A stretch of 15,106 bases of DNA from JBHGBB01 sp041946755. Lineage in GTDB: Bacteria > UBP4 > UBA4092 > JAOAEQ01. Under the pieces are notes generated by a model. It saw nothing but the letters and a program-made list of their open reading frames with translations, made no database searches and was not told the DNA's origin. The stretch spans positions 1 through 15,106 of the forward strand of contig JBHGBB010000077.1 of the NCBI GenBank assembly GCA_041946755.1, in the 5' to 3' direction. A program made the translations under genes and the position numbers. Positions 5,979 through 15,106 of the stretch are shown here, one piece after another (position 1 is the stretch's first letter; every line of letters starts with the position of its first letter).

Positions 5979-7744
5979 TCCCCTTTACTGATTATCCCAT
6001 TGGTTGGATCATAATTGTATGGCTTCAGGTTCTCAGATTGGAATGGATTATAATGCACCTGCGATAAATCGATGTCAGTAATCTGGTCAGGGCCATCACT
6101 TGCCAGCATCCATTCTGACCCGGTAGGCGGAGTATAATATCGATAAAAAGTAGGTGTGGTTTCATGATATGGATCAAGAGGGATGTAGGAGATATATGCA
6201 ACCGGCGTGGTTAAAACAAAAGGAAACTGCTGAACCATAGGATACCGGTTATGATCAATATAATAAGCTTCCAATCCCGTACGCATCATCATGAATTCGG
6301 TTCGACTGAAATTGAGTTTGTCTTCGGGAGATAACTGTTTTAAATAATTCCAACTCGAAAGTGTCGGTTCCAGTACAATCAACGCATCGACCGCGGCTAC
6401 CCGTATATCCGAAGCTGTATCCTGTAACGCGGTTAATAGAAACGGTTTTATTCTGGCAGATTTAAATTGCCGAAACGACGATATCACCGTTTCGCGAATA
6501 TCCGGATTCGGATCATGCAACCACTTTGCCAGTATTTCTACTGCTTTTGGATTCGATGATGAACTTAATCCTTGTATCACCGATATTCGAATCGAATTAA
6601 ATTCAGAACCAAGTAACTGCTGCATAGGTGCAATGGAATCCGGATCCCCGATTTCACAAAGGGCGGTTATTGCGGTATCTTTCAGATCTTTATTGGTCGA
6701 ATTCAAAAAGGGTAACAGGCTCATTGCAGATTCGGTCGCGCGGTAGGTACCCAGAATACGAATCACCGCCAGTTGTTCTTTCGGGTTATTATCTTTAATC
6801 ATACCAAGCAGTCGCTTAATAATTTGCGTACGATTAGGATTATTATTATCGAATCGTTCCAGGGATTTAATCGCTTCAATGCGAATAGCAATTTCGGGAT
6901 CAGATAATGTCGAAGTTAGGCTATATATAACTAAACTACGATTGGGTTCTTTGATATACTGGTTACTAACCGCTTGTATCATTGCGATACGAACTGTTGG
7001 AATAGAATCAGTGGCAAGAACCTCTAATAATTCCGGCATAGGTCCAATAAATCTAGTCGAATTAGAGATAATATTTCTAAATACCTGGATCGTAGCGATA
7101 CGAATCTCCGGTTCCGGAGCATACAATAGGGCTAAATAATCCTGATATTCGTTGGGGAAAGCCAGCCTATCGGGGAAAATGGATAATGCTTCGATAGCAT
7201 GAATTCGAATACTGGTATCTGAACTTGTTACTGCTAGGTCGAGAAAATATTCCGGTATGCCCTGGATCCGTTCTTTTCTATTTTTCTCGACCAGCGCATA
7301 ACTAGCGGCATCGCGTACATCTTTGCTGGTATCATAGAGAATCATATTATATAATTTCTCTTTTGGAAGGGAGCAGAGTAATTTCTGATCTGCGAGATAG
7401 CGGGTATATTCCGGAAATGAACTACTCTGAAAGGTAAGAAACGTCGAATCGTCAGTATACGAGATGAGCCACGTTCCGCCATTCGGTTCATCAGGAATCT
7501 TTCTTAAATAGGCAATCGGAGTAGTTAGTTGCACCAGGGTTTTCGGATAAGCATTGAAATCAACATAATAACTCGCGAATCCGGTTACCATGTTCCGTAA
7601 CGCACTTAACGCGTTTTGCCGTTTCATATCAGAGGTTGCGGTGTTATTCGAACCTCGAATTTGATTTGCAGACCAGATAATAGAAGTAGATAGACTTACC
7701 ATTAACATGATATATACTAGGTTAAGTAATTTATTTCGAGACAT
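5957..7744 (-). CDS. HEAT-repeat protein flanked by two pseudopilin-like domains
   Basis: Product of 595 residues with an N-terminal hydrophobic segment (about 6-24, LLNLVYIMLMVSLSTSIIW) as signal or anchor. There is no prepilin GFTLIE-type site. Residues about 41-106 resemble the GspG/pseudopilin globular region (ALSALRNMVTGFASYYVDFN, then AYP and LTTPIAYLRKIPDEP). Residues about 118-460 form an array of HEAT/PBS-lyase-like repeats (VRDAASYAL, IRIHAIEAL, VRIAMIQAV, IRIEAIKSL, IRISVIQGL, IRVAAVDAL). Residues about 478-595 are a second, fuller pseudopilin-like domain (MRTGLEAYYIDHNRYP, LTTPVAYISYIPLDP, the WMLASDGPD segment, YDPTNGIISKGD). The two ends are similar to each other. The product is probably exported and acts as a binding scaffold at the envelope. 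It is the last gene of a two-gene unit, 57 nt after the winged-helix-like gene. GGGGA precedes the ATG. Confidence 0.9.
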   Translation of the reverse strand: MSRNKLLNLVYIMLMVSLSTSIIWSANQIRGSNNTATSDMKRQNALSALRNMVTGFASYYVDFNAYPKTLVQLTTPIAYLRKIPDEPNGGTWLISYTDDSTFLTFQSSSFPEYTRYLADQKLLCSLPKEKLYNMILYDTSKDVRDAASYALVEKNRKERIQGIPEYFLDLAVTSSDTSIRIHAIEALSIFPDRLAFPNEYQDYLALLYAPEPEIRIATIQVFRNIISNSTRFIGPMPELLEVLATDSIPTVRIAMIQAVSNQYIKEPNRSLVIYSLTSTLSDPEIAIRIEAIKSLERFDNNNPNRTQIIKRLLGMIKDNNPKEQLAVIRILGTYRATESAMSLLPFLNSTNKDLKDTAITALCEIGDPDSIAPMQQLLGSEFNSIRISVIQGLSSSSNPKAVEILAKWLHDPNPDIRETVISSFRQFKSARIKPFLLTALQDTASDIRVAAVDALIVLEPTLSSWNYLKQLSPEDKLNFSRTEFMMMRTGLEAYYIDHNRYPMVQQFPFVLTTPVAYISYIPLDPYHETTPTFYRYYTPPTGSEWMLASDGPDQITDIDLSQVHYNPFQSENLKPYNYDPTNGIISKGDLWHQGP

Positions 7745-7801
7745 AAAAAAATCCCCTTTATAAAATGATATACCTACTTCAAAATAATCAGGATAAACGG
7801 A

Positions 7802-8125
7802 TTAAGCCGATGGGGCTAAAGCTGTTTCTAGTTCGTAGAGTAGGGTATCAAGTTCTTCACTGATTGATAGAGAATAGAAATCAGTATAAGGACTCGCATA
7901 AAACGGACTTCCCCACAGAGGACCACAGTTATGGAGAACACCCAGTTGCATTAAGTCGGTTACTGCCGGTTCGATTTCTTCCGGGCATTTCCCCAGATTA
8001 TGGGCAAGGTCTTCAACGGTTTCGCAGGAGCTACGATGATGGTAGAAATGGTCGACAATAAGCCGTTCAACCGGAGATTGTTTAATCTTATCCAAAAAAT
8101 TCTTCCGTTTTAAAGGGTAGTACAT
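7802..8125 (-). CDS. Small winged-helix-like protein
   Basis: Product of 107 residues, not assigned to a named family. Residues about 17-64 (SPVERLIVDHFYHH, ETVEDLAHNLGKCPEEIEPA, VTDLMQLGVLH) have the pattern of a winged helix-turn-helix, with a small recognition-type helix and a following strand pair. Residues 88-104 are a C-terminal helix (ISEELDTLLYELETALA) that could dimerise or contact a partner. No metal site or ligand domain is obvious; Cys34, Cys47 and Cys67 are present but not in a tight cluster. It is the first gene after a strong promoter and is followed by the HEAT gene, so the two probably work together. It may be a regulator or a protein-interaction module. Confidence 0.8.
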   Translation of the reverse strand: MYYPLKRKNFLDKIKQSPVERLIVDHFYHHRSSCETVEDLAHNLGKCPEEIEPAVTDLMQLGVLHNCGPLWGSPFYASPYTDFYSLSISEELDTLLYELETALAPSA

Positions 8126-8131
8126 ATAACT

Positions 8132-8140
8132 TCACCTCCT
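8132..8140 (-). promoter_or_regulatory. Strong Shine-Dalgarno sequence
   Basis: On the - strand AGGAGGTGA is followed by six bases and the ATG (8123-8125). This is the best ribosome binding site in the window and fixes the start of the 107-residue gene. Confidence 0.9.
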
Positions 8141-8169
8141 GATTTCAAGAGCGAAGTATGACCTACTAC

Positions 8170-8217
8170 ACGTTAATGCGAAACACTTAGCGTTTTGTTC
8201 CCAGTATCAATTAACGT
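8170..8217 (-). promoter_or_regulatory. Structured 5' leader element
   Basis: ACGTTAAT (8170-8177) and ATTAACGT (8210-8217) are perfect complements that close a 32-nt interior. The interior can form a further 6-bp helix (8179-8184 with 8192-8197, one wobble). It lies between the promoter at 8263-8291 and the start at 8125. I do not recognise a known riboswitch. The arms could also be a palindromic operator. Confidence 0.35.
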
Positions 8218-8262
8218 TTCCCCTCAAATCCCGAATAAAAACGGTTGAATCTATTTAATCTT

Positions 8263-8291
8263 AGTTTACTCCTTTCACCCGTATTTGTCAA
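8263..8291 (-). promoter_or_regulatory. Sigma-70-type promoter for the two-gene unit
   Basis: Read on the - strand: TTGACA (8286-8291), a 17-nt spacer and TAAACT (8263-8268). The predicted start is near 8256, which leaves a leader of about 130 nt. It sits 13 nt beyond the stop of the upstream glycosyltransferase gene. Confidence 0.75.
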
Positions 8292-8304
8292 GTAAAAAAC
8301 GAGA

Positions 8305-9444
8305 TTATTTTTGATATTGTTGGACCGTGTATTTTCGGATAGCAGCCGTAAATGTTTCCAGCGTTTTCCGGGCGGTATCCGCCCATGAAAAAAGCTTGGA
8401 GCGGATGATCGCTTTTTCTGCAAGGTGATTTGCTAAGTCACGATCAGTTAAGATGCGGCTCATTGCAGAAGCGATCCTCTTACTATCTTCGGGAGCGGTT
8501 AGAATCCCGGCATAAGATACCAATTCCGGCATCGAAGAGGTATCCGAAGTGACTACCGGGGTTCCGCAAGCGAGTGCGTCGATTACCGGTAAACCGAATC
8601 CTTCATAGAGTGAAGGATAAACGAAAACCGCGGCTGCATTATAGAAATAAACCAAATCCGATTCCGGGATATAGTCGGTAAAAACAACATGATTCTCTAA
8701 ATTTAGTTTGGTAACCAGATTAAACAGCGATTGATATTGCCAACCTTTTTTACCTACCAGAACCAGTTTATATTGATTTTGCACCTCGCCGGGTAACTGA
8801 TGATACGCTTGAATCAACCCGGCAATATTCTTTCTTGGTTCCAGTGTTCCAACGAATAGAATGAATGGATAATCAATGTGATATGAATCTGCAAGGTATT
8901 TTTGTGCAGCATCTCGCGGCATCGGATGATATTGACTACTCGGTGCGAGATGGATAACCGTTATTTTCCGTTCCGGAACTTTATAAATCCGCATTAAATC
9001 CTGTTTGATGGCTGCAGAATCAACGATAATCGCAGTAGCTAATTCCATAGATTTTGGGACCAACCGCGGGAGCAGGAACCGATTCTTGGAATCAGTCAAC
9101 TGCGGGTAGAAATGGAATGCTAAATCGTGAACGGTGTTGACCGTCGCGCAAGGTATGCGAAAAGGGATTACCCCGAATGGTGAATGAAATAAATCGATTT
9201 GATGATGTTTAATCAATCGGGGAAGCTGGAATTGCAGCCAGAGATTACCGGGCAATCCGCGTTGGATTATGGGTATAAATCGAGCTTCATTATTCGGCGC
9301 GGTATATACAAACGGGCGACTCGAACAGAGGTAATACTGATGTTCATCTTCTATTTGAGCGAATTCATCCAACAGATATTTGAGGTAATATCCGGTACCG
9401 GTAGGTTGTTTGGTTAAAGCTCGAACATCAATTGCAATTCGCAT
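8305..9444 (-). CDS. Family 4 glycosyltransferase, mannosyltransferase-like
   Basis: Product of 379 residues with a two-domain GT-B layout. It opens with MRIAIDVRAL and a PTGTGYYLKYLL loop near 14-24, which is common in mannosyl- and rhamnosyltransferases of lipopolysaccharide and capsule loci. VNTVHDLAFHFYP lies at 102-114. The C-terminal domain begins near 195 with FVGTLEPRKNIAGLI. The nucleotide-sugar region is YEGFGLPVIDALACGTPVV, where the usual E-X7-E motif is E281-X7-D289. Asp instead of the second Glu is conservative but unusual. The likely role is transfer of a sugar, plausibly mannose from GDP-mannose, onto a lipid-linked glycan on the cytoplasmic face. It follows the YfhO-like gene after 42 nt and is the last gene of that run. 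No SD precedes the ATG. Confidence 0.9.
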   Translation of the reverse strand: MRIAIDVRALTKQPTGTGYYLKYLLDEFAQIEDEHQYYLCSSRPFVYTAPNNEARFIPIIQRGLPGNLWLQFQLPRLIKHHQIDLFHSPFGVIPFRIPCATVNTVHDLAFHFYPQLTDSKNRFLLPRLVPKSMELATAIIVDSAAIKQDLMRIYKVPERKITVIHLAPSSQYHPMPRDAAQKYLADSYHIDYPFILFVGTLEPRKNIAGLIQAYHQLPGEVQNQYKLVLVGKKGWQYQSLFNLVTKLNLENHVVFTDYIPESDLVYFYNAAAVFVYPSLYEGFGLPVIDALACGTPVVTSDTSSMPELVSYAGILTAPEDSKRIASAMSRILTDRDLANHLAEKAIIRSKLFSWADTARKTLETFTAAIRKYTVQQYQK

Positions 9445-9486
9445 AGATATATAAACTTATAAATCAAGCTAAATCGGATGCAAACC

Positions 9487-12378
9487 TTAATTCACATTTT
9501 GAGTATGGTCCAAAGCATTTTTCCAATCGATATACGTGATCACAACCAGACATGATAACGCGATAATCGAAATCAGCATACCGATGCTAAATAATAATGG
9601 GCGATAGACAAATAAAACCTGATTATACCCCGGCTTGAGTAAGAGCCCGCGAAGAATATAATTTGTTTGATAAATCGGCTGCTCTTTCCCATTTACTATT
9701 GCTTTCCAACCGGGATAATAAATATCGCTCAGTACCAAGAACGAACTGGTTTTTGATACCGTATCCAATTTTACCTGCATTTCATCTACTTGCACAATAT
9801 CGACTCGAGCAGTGGTATCAGGCTGGTTTCCGTTGAACGCCAGCGGAGTTTCGATTAGTGCCGTTTCTTTCGGATCAAAAATGGTTCTATCAGGTAACCG
9901 AGAGGTTTGTATTGCGGTATATATTTGTTCCGGTTGAAGGGTTAACACTTTCGAAACCAGCCATGCTCTTGGCATCAACCGGAGATTTTCTAATACCGCG
10001 GTTTGTCCGAGTTGTTCTACCGGTTTCCAATAAGCGGTATCGGCAAGGGTAGTGGTTAATTTCAGGTTTGTTATGGGATAAGATATTCCGGTGCTTGCAT
10101 CGTTCAAACTTAGCTTATGGATAGCAATCGTTGCGTTTGGTTCAGCAGCCGGGGCTATCCATTCAACCCGGATTTGACTAACCGGTACTCGATTCGAAAA
10201 TGGGATAATCGCTAAATAATGATGACCGAGATAACTGGTTCCTTTACCATCATCTACCGGGAAACTGCCAAACACCGGAGCCGGTTGATGTTTTATCCTT
10301 GATTTTACATCGGGTCGTTCATAAGCCCATTCTGCGGTATGTTTTCCGGCGAGAATAGGGTAGGTTAATGTTTCCCCGGTTAGAGTAGAAATAATAACCC
10401 GCATAACTTCGGTGTTATTGGTAATCCCTGATGAGTAACTTAACCAGGTCACTAAACCAAGTTCGGTAGCATTAATCGTTCCGGGAGCAAAATCCGCTTC
10501 TGCGTTTCGATTATTAAAATCCATATTTAGTGCGAAATCTTCTTTCAACCATCGGATATTATCTTGAACATAATCCGCCTGAGAAACTGTATGACTTTTC
10601 GGAGGGAGCATACGTATCGGAATGAATAAATATCGAGTAGCCATGAGATCTAATGCCAGATTATCGTTATCGAACGCTCGATTTTCAACGCCTCCATAAG
10701 GATACATCAGCAATAAATTACTTTCCCGCGTTAACATTAATGGATTATATCCACCGACACTCGGGATTTTCCATAATTTCGACAAATTCGGCGGAAGTTC
10801 GTCAAAAACACCTAAACCACCGCGACCGGATAATATCCGCTGTCGCGATTGCAATACCGTTGTTTTATATTTATCGAAATTCGAATTGAGTATTAAATCC
10901 GAGGCTGATGGAGAATAATATTTCCATTCGCAGAACCAGCCAAACGAGCCTAAATCGATAATTAATAAGATGACAACTAATATCGGTAGTATCTTATTTC
11001 GTATCTTAGGTTTAAACATTATTAAGCTTAGTAACGCGATACTGTTAATCAATGTTAAAATAAGCGGAACGGCAATAGTCAGGTTTTTCCAGGGTAGATA
11101 GGATAAATCTGGAAGCGCAATCTGGCCTTCGGAGTTGAGTTTCATTTTATGCTGGAATAGATTTATTCCAATCAAACAACATAAGACTAAACTTGCAATG
11201 AATACCACACTCAAGAATAATTTCAGTTTATCCTGTTTATGTTCCAGGATTTGAAGTGCAGCAATACCGAACCCGGCTAAAATACTGATACTTAATGAGA
11301 ACTCCAGAAAATGCCGCGATGGTGCCCGGAATAAATTGTATCCCGGGATATGGAACATGAGTTTCGCTAGCGGAGTTACATTGCCTAACACCAGAAGAAG
11401 AGAAATAACGGTGACGAATCCGAAAAAAACCTGTTCTTTTTTTAGCGATCGTTGCCATAAACCGTATACGACCAGCATCAACGATAATATTCCAATATAT
11501 CCGGAAGATTCCGTTAATCCCGTGCCATAATAAGTTGGGATACCATACCCGGTATCGGGGATACCGCCGAATATAAACGGATATAGTAAAGTCAGTAACG
11601 TCTTTTGTTTAATTGAATAAGCGACAAACCCGGTATAATTCAATTTTTCACGGAGGCTAACTTTAGTTAATTCTAATGCTGGTAATAGCTGAATTGCAAT
11701 TAATCCGATACCAATAATCAATGCACTTACCGTAATCAGGTAATACTGTTTTTTACCTACGGGTGCATGCCAACCGGTGAATAGAACAAAAGCTCCCGCA
11801 AGGCCGATTGAATAGACAAACATCTGTGGATGGCCGGCTAAATAACTACATGCGATAGTAACACAGCAACCGGTAAACCAGCCGGCATGGAATTTCAGTT
11901 TCAATTTCTCTAAACAGAGTATTATTCCGGGAAGCCAGGCAGCGGCATGCACCATATTGGTATGTCCCAGATGCGACATTAAAAATCCACTCATTCCGTA
12001 GATTATCCCTGATATCAATCCGGCAGTTCGCGATTTGGTTAAAGTAGATACCAATGCAAAGGCTAAACTACTGGCGATTACATAAGCCGAAATAGCAAAT
12101 ATATTCCAGGAATGTGGGATTAAATATAATATAACGGCAAGTGGATACCAACTCATATTCTGGGGGTCTGCCGCGATGGGGAATCCACCATAAATCATGG
12201 CGGTCCATAAAGTTCGGGAAGAATAATATGCCGGAATGGACTGTACCATTCCATCGCCTGGCGCTAAAAGCTTCCCGGTGAAGATAATGGGTGAGAAAAA
12301 GAGAATATAGAGCGTTATATAGAATAGAATTGCCAGAAGAATGAAATAGCGGTCGATAATTCGCTGAATCGATTGCAT
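9487..12378 (-). CDS. YfhO-like multispanning membrane protein (GT-C type)
   Basis: Product of 963 residues. The first hydrophobic helix (about 11-32) leads to an outer loop with GDG (41-43) and PIAADPQNMSWYPL (67-80). The loop YLAGHPQ (179-185) and a run of further transmembrane helices continue to about residue 480. These are hallmarks of the YfhO family, a GT-C-like group that uses polyprenyl-phosphate sugars. About 490-920 is a large extracytoplasmic part ending with SDIYYPGWKAIVNGKEQPIY and LKPGYNQVLFVYRP, as in YfhO. A final helix (about 920-943) returns to the membrane. YfhO proteins in Firmicutes glycosylate teichoic acids. In a diderm, sugar modification of a surface polysaccharide or glycoprotein is more likely (inference). 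It starts 15 nt after the preceding glycosyltransferase stop, so the two are probably co-transcribed. No SD is visible. Confidence 0.9.
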   Translation of the reverse strand: MQSIQRIIDRYFILLAILFYITLYILFFSPIIFTGKLLAPGDGMVQSIPAYYSSRTLWTAMIYGGFPIAADPQNMSWYPLAVILYLIPHSWNIFAISAYVIASSLAFALVSTLTKSRTAGLISGIIYGMSGFLMSHLGHTNMVHAAAWLPGIILCLEKLKLKFHAGWFTGCCVTIACSYLAGHPQMFVYSIGLAGAFVLFTGWHAPVGKKQYYLITVSALIIGIGLIAIQLLPALELTKVSLREKLNYTGFVAYSIKQKTLLTLLYPFIFGGIPDTGYGIPTYYGTGLTESSGYIGILSLMLVVYGLWQRSLKKEQVFFGFVTVISLLLVLGNVTPLAKLMFHIPGYNLFRAPSRHFLEFSLSISILAGFGIAALQILEHKQDKLKLFLSVVFIASLVLCCLIGINLFQHKMKLNSEGQIALPDLSYLPWKNLTIAVPLILTLINSIALLSLIMFKPKIRNKILPILVVILLIIDLGSFGWFCEWKYYSPSASDLILNSNFDKYKTTVLQSRQRILSGRGGLGVFDELPPNLSKLWKIPSVGGYNPLMLTRESNLLLMYPYGGVENRAFDNDNLALDLMATRYLFIPIRMLPPKSHTVSQADYVQDNIRWLKEDFALNMDFNNRNAEADFAPGTINATELGLVTWLSYSSGITNNTEVMRVIISTLTGETLTYPILAGKHTAEWAYERPDVKSRIKHQPAPVFGSFPVDDGKGTSYLGHHYLAIIPFSNRVPVSQIRVEWIAPAAEPNATIAIHKLSLNDASTGISYPITNLKLTTTLADTAYWKPVEQLGQTAVLENLRLMPRAWLVSKVLTLQPEQIYTAIQTSRLPDRTIFDPKETALIETPLAFNGNQPDTTARVDIVQVDEMQVKLDTVSKTSSFLVLSDIYYPGWKAIVNGKEQPIYQTNYILRGLLLKPGYNQVLFVYRPLLFSIGMLISIIALSCLVVITYIDWKNALDHTQNVN

Positions 12379-12393
12379 AGCATTGTTCAGAGA

Positions 12394-13572
12394 CTATTGG
12401 ATGTTTTGTTCAATGAAATCGCGGTATCCTTGTTCCACGTTCTGCCAAGCGAACTGCTGCCGGATATATTCTCGACCTTGAAGACCGAGTTGCGTTCGTT
12501 CCTTATCATGAGATAGGAGAAAATCGAGAGTAGCCGCGAATTCGTCATATGATTGATAATATAATCCACCGTTGCTTCGCTGACAATGCCCTTTCAGTAC
12601 CGCACAATTCCCATTGACTAATACTGCTTTTCCGACACTCCATGCTTCCAACAAGGCCATACATAAACTCTCATAATTTGAGGGCATGATAAATAATTGC
12701 GATGCGGCGATAGCATCAAGTTTATCCTGGTCATTGAGATACCCAAGATGAATAATCTGTTTATCTTTCGGTATTTTCATTACACTTTTACCCAGCAGAA
12801 CCAGGTTTAATTCTTTTTTTGATTGATACCGCACATAATGCTGGAAATATTGGAATAACCGGTCGCTGCCTTTATTCGGATCGATACGCCCGACATAAAT
12901 CAGATAATCGCCATTAATTCGGTATTGCTTTTTAAAATGTTCCGGATTAAGCTGTGCTGGAATATCGATTCCTATTCCTAATACAGCATTAGGTATCGAT
13001 TTATTCCCAGCAACCTGTTCAATCAATTGTTTCTCTTCCGGGCTAAGATAGATAATCCCTTTCGGTAGATTCAAGAGTTTTTTTGATATCTTCAGATAAA
13101 TCGCTTGGTCATGTTCTGCAGTCGGAATCAGAATACTTTTTTCTGGTATCGTAGCAATGCCATGATAGCTGAGATAATAACGGTAACAATAAAAGATAAC
13201 GAGATCATATTTATCTTGATACTGGTTCAAAAACTCGATTAATTTCGGAGAATAAGGGCCTTCAGATATAAGCCACTGCAATTCCGCTTTTGCAGAGTTT
13301 GATTCCGGATGCCGAAATACTTTTCTCGATTGCCAGGCGAAATCATAGGTATTTCGTTCTTTATCAACCGGGAATCGCCGGAGTTTAACACCATTAACCT
13401 GCTGTTCCCCGGCAGGAAACTCATTGCGCCAAGAGATATAATCTTTCGCACAGGTGGTTAAGACTTCTACCGTATGATATTTCGCCAGTCGTTCAGCAAT
13501 CCAGCGGCAGTGTAGTTCAGATCCTCCGCTGAGTTCTACTCCATATCGATGTATGACGAACGCAATTTTCAT
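12394..13572 (-). CDS. Family 4 glycosyltransferase
   Basis: Product of 392 residues with GT-B fold features. It starts MKIAFVIHRYGVELSGGSELH, where the SGGSE loop (15-19) contacts the acceptor or donor in this family. The second domain starts near 221 with DYLIYVGRIDPNKGSDRLF. The E-X7-E motif is intact as NYESLCMALLEAW (Glu301, Glu309). It has no signal peptide and acts in the cytoplasm or at the inner face of the membrane. The sugar cannot be named from sequence. It lies between the Wzy_C-type gene and the YfhO-like gene, all on the same strand, which supports a polysaccharide role. The only promoter element seen is six bases before the ATG, suggesting a leaderless mRNA. Confidence 0.92.
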   Translation of the reverse strand: MKIAFVIHRYGVELSGGSELHCRWIAERLAKYHTVEVLTTCAKDYISWRNEFPAGEQQVNGVKLRRFPVDKERNTYDFAWQSRKVFRHPESNSAKAELQWLISEGPYSPKLIEFLNQYQDKYDLVIFYCYRYYLSYHGIATIPEKSILIPTAEHDQAIYLKISKKLLNLPKGIIYLSPEEKQLIEQVAGNKSIPNAVLGIGIDIPAQLNPEHFKKQYRINGDYLIYVGRIDPNKGSDRLFQYFQHYVRYQSKKELNLVLLGKSVMKIPKDKQIIHLGYLNDQDKLDAIAASQLFIMPSNYESLCMALLEAWSVGKAVLVNGNCAVLKGHCQRSNGGLYYQSYDEFAATLDFLLSHDKERTQLGLQGREYIRQQFAWQNVEQGYRDFIEQNIQ

Positions 13573-13578
13573 AAGTGC

Positions 13579-13587
13579 ATTATACCA
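13579..13587 (-). promoter_or_regulatory. Extended -10 promoter, leaderless start
   Basis: Read on the - strand, TGGTATAAT is a perfect extended -10 element. The hexamer is followed by GCACTT and then the ATG of the glycosyltransferase. Initiation 6-7 nt downstream of a -10 would fall on or next to the A of ATG. No clear -35 and no SD are present. Confidence 0.5.
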
Positions 13588-13628
13588 TTATGCGATTGAT
13601 TTACTTAATCCAGGTATGAAATAAAATA

Positions 13629-15038
<1,410 letters not shown>

Positions 15039-15065
<27 letters not shown>

Positions 15066-15106
15066 CGGATGCCGGTTCCAAAGACCGGTGCCTTACCGCT
15101 TGGCTA
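15039..15106 (-). tRNA. tRNA-Gln (anticodon TTG), 5' end outside window
   Basis: On the - strand the visible part starts in the D-arm (TAGCCAAGCGGTAAGGCA). The anticodon arm is CCGGT-CTTTGGA-ACCGG with anticodon TTG. The T-arm GATGG-TTCGAAT-CCATC and the 3' acceptor strand ACCCCCA-G follow, with an encoded CCA (15039-15041). The 5' acceptor strand, expected TGGGGGT, lies beyond the window. D-arm and acceptor agree with bacterial tRNA-Gln. Confidence 0.93.

Overview
The window looks like a chromosomal piece of a Gram-negative (diderm) bacterium of moderate to low GC content. A Tol-Pal lipoprotein pair, an RpoN sigma-54 factor and a mannose/exopolysaccharide gene set imply an outer membrane and a surface glycan. 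The HEAT-repeat protein carries a pseudopilin-like domain ending in YDPTNGxxSxGD. From memory, this ending is frequent in uncultured phyla around Omnitrophota, Sumerlaeota, Hydrogenedentota and Planctomycetota, so I lean towards such a lineage, but the placement is only an inference.

Left part, + strand (1-4738): the 3' part of pal, a strong terminator-like hairpin, ybgF/cpoB in a lipoprotein form, a loopless-type hairpin, rpoN, manC (mannose-1-phosphate guanylyltransferase) and a PaaI-type hotdog thioesterase. Positions 4739-5370 hold no convincing gene but several inverted repeats: a perfect 44-nt palindrome, an ATCGGGATA hairpin, and two related hairpins that share a CCAAATGG centre. A promoter and a good ribosome binding site follow. 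They lead into a small membrane-anchored protein with a proline-rich linker (5371-5898).

Right part, - strand (5957-15106). In transcription order: a tRNA-Gln(TTG) cut by the window edge; a gene fragment whose product has the C-terminal half of an O-antigen ligase/polymerase (Wzy_C) plus two beta-sandwich-like domains; a family 4 glycosyltransferase; a 963-residue YfhO-like membrane protein; and a second family 4 glycosyltransferase. A good sigma-70-type promoter with a structured leader then starts a separate two-gene unit: a 107-residue winged-helix-like protein and a 595-residue HEAT-repeat protein.

The glycosyltransferases, YfhO-like protein, Wzy_C protein and ManC fit one theme: making and polymerising a mannose-containing extracellular polysaccharide or a decorated surface glycan.

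Two points deserve most attention. The HEAT protein has a pseudopilin-like globular domain at both ends, with the HEAT array between them. The O-antigen-ligase-like reading frame loses its N-terminal membrane half exactly where two hexanucleotide repeat arrays meet the tRNA-Gln gene. The second point may be a real rearrangement or an assembly join.
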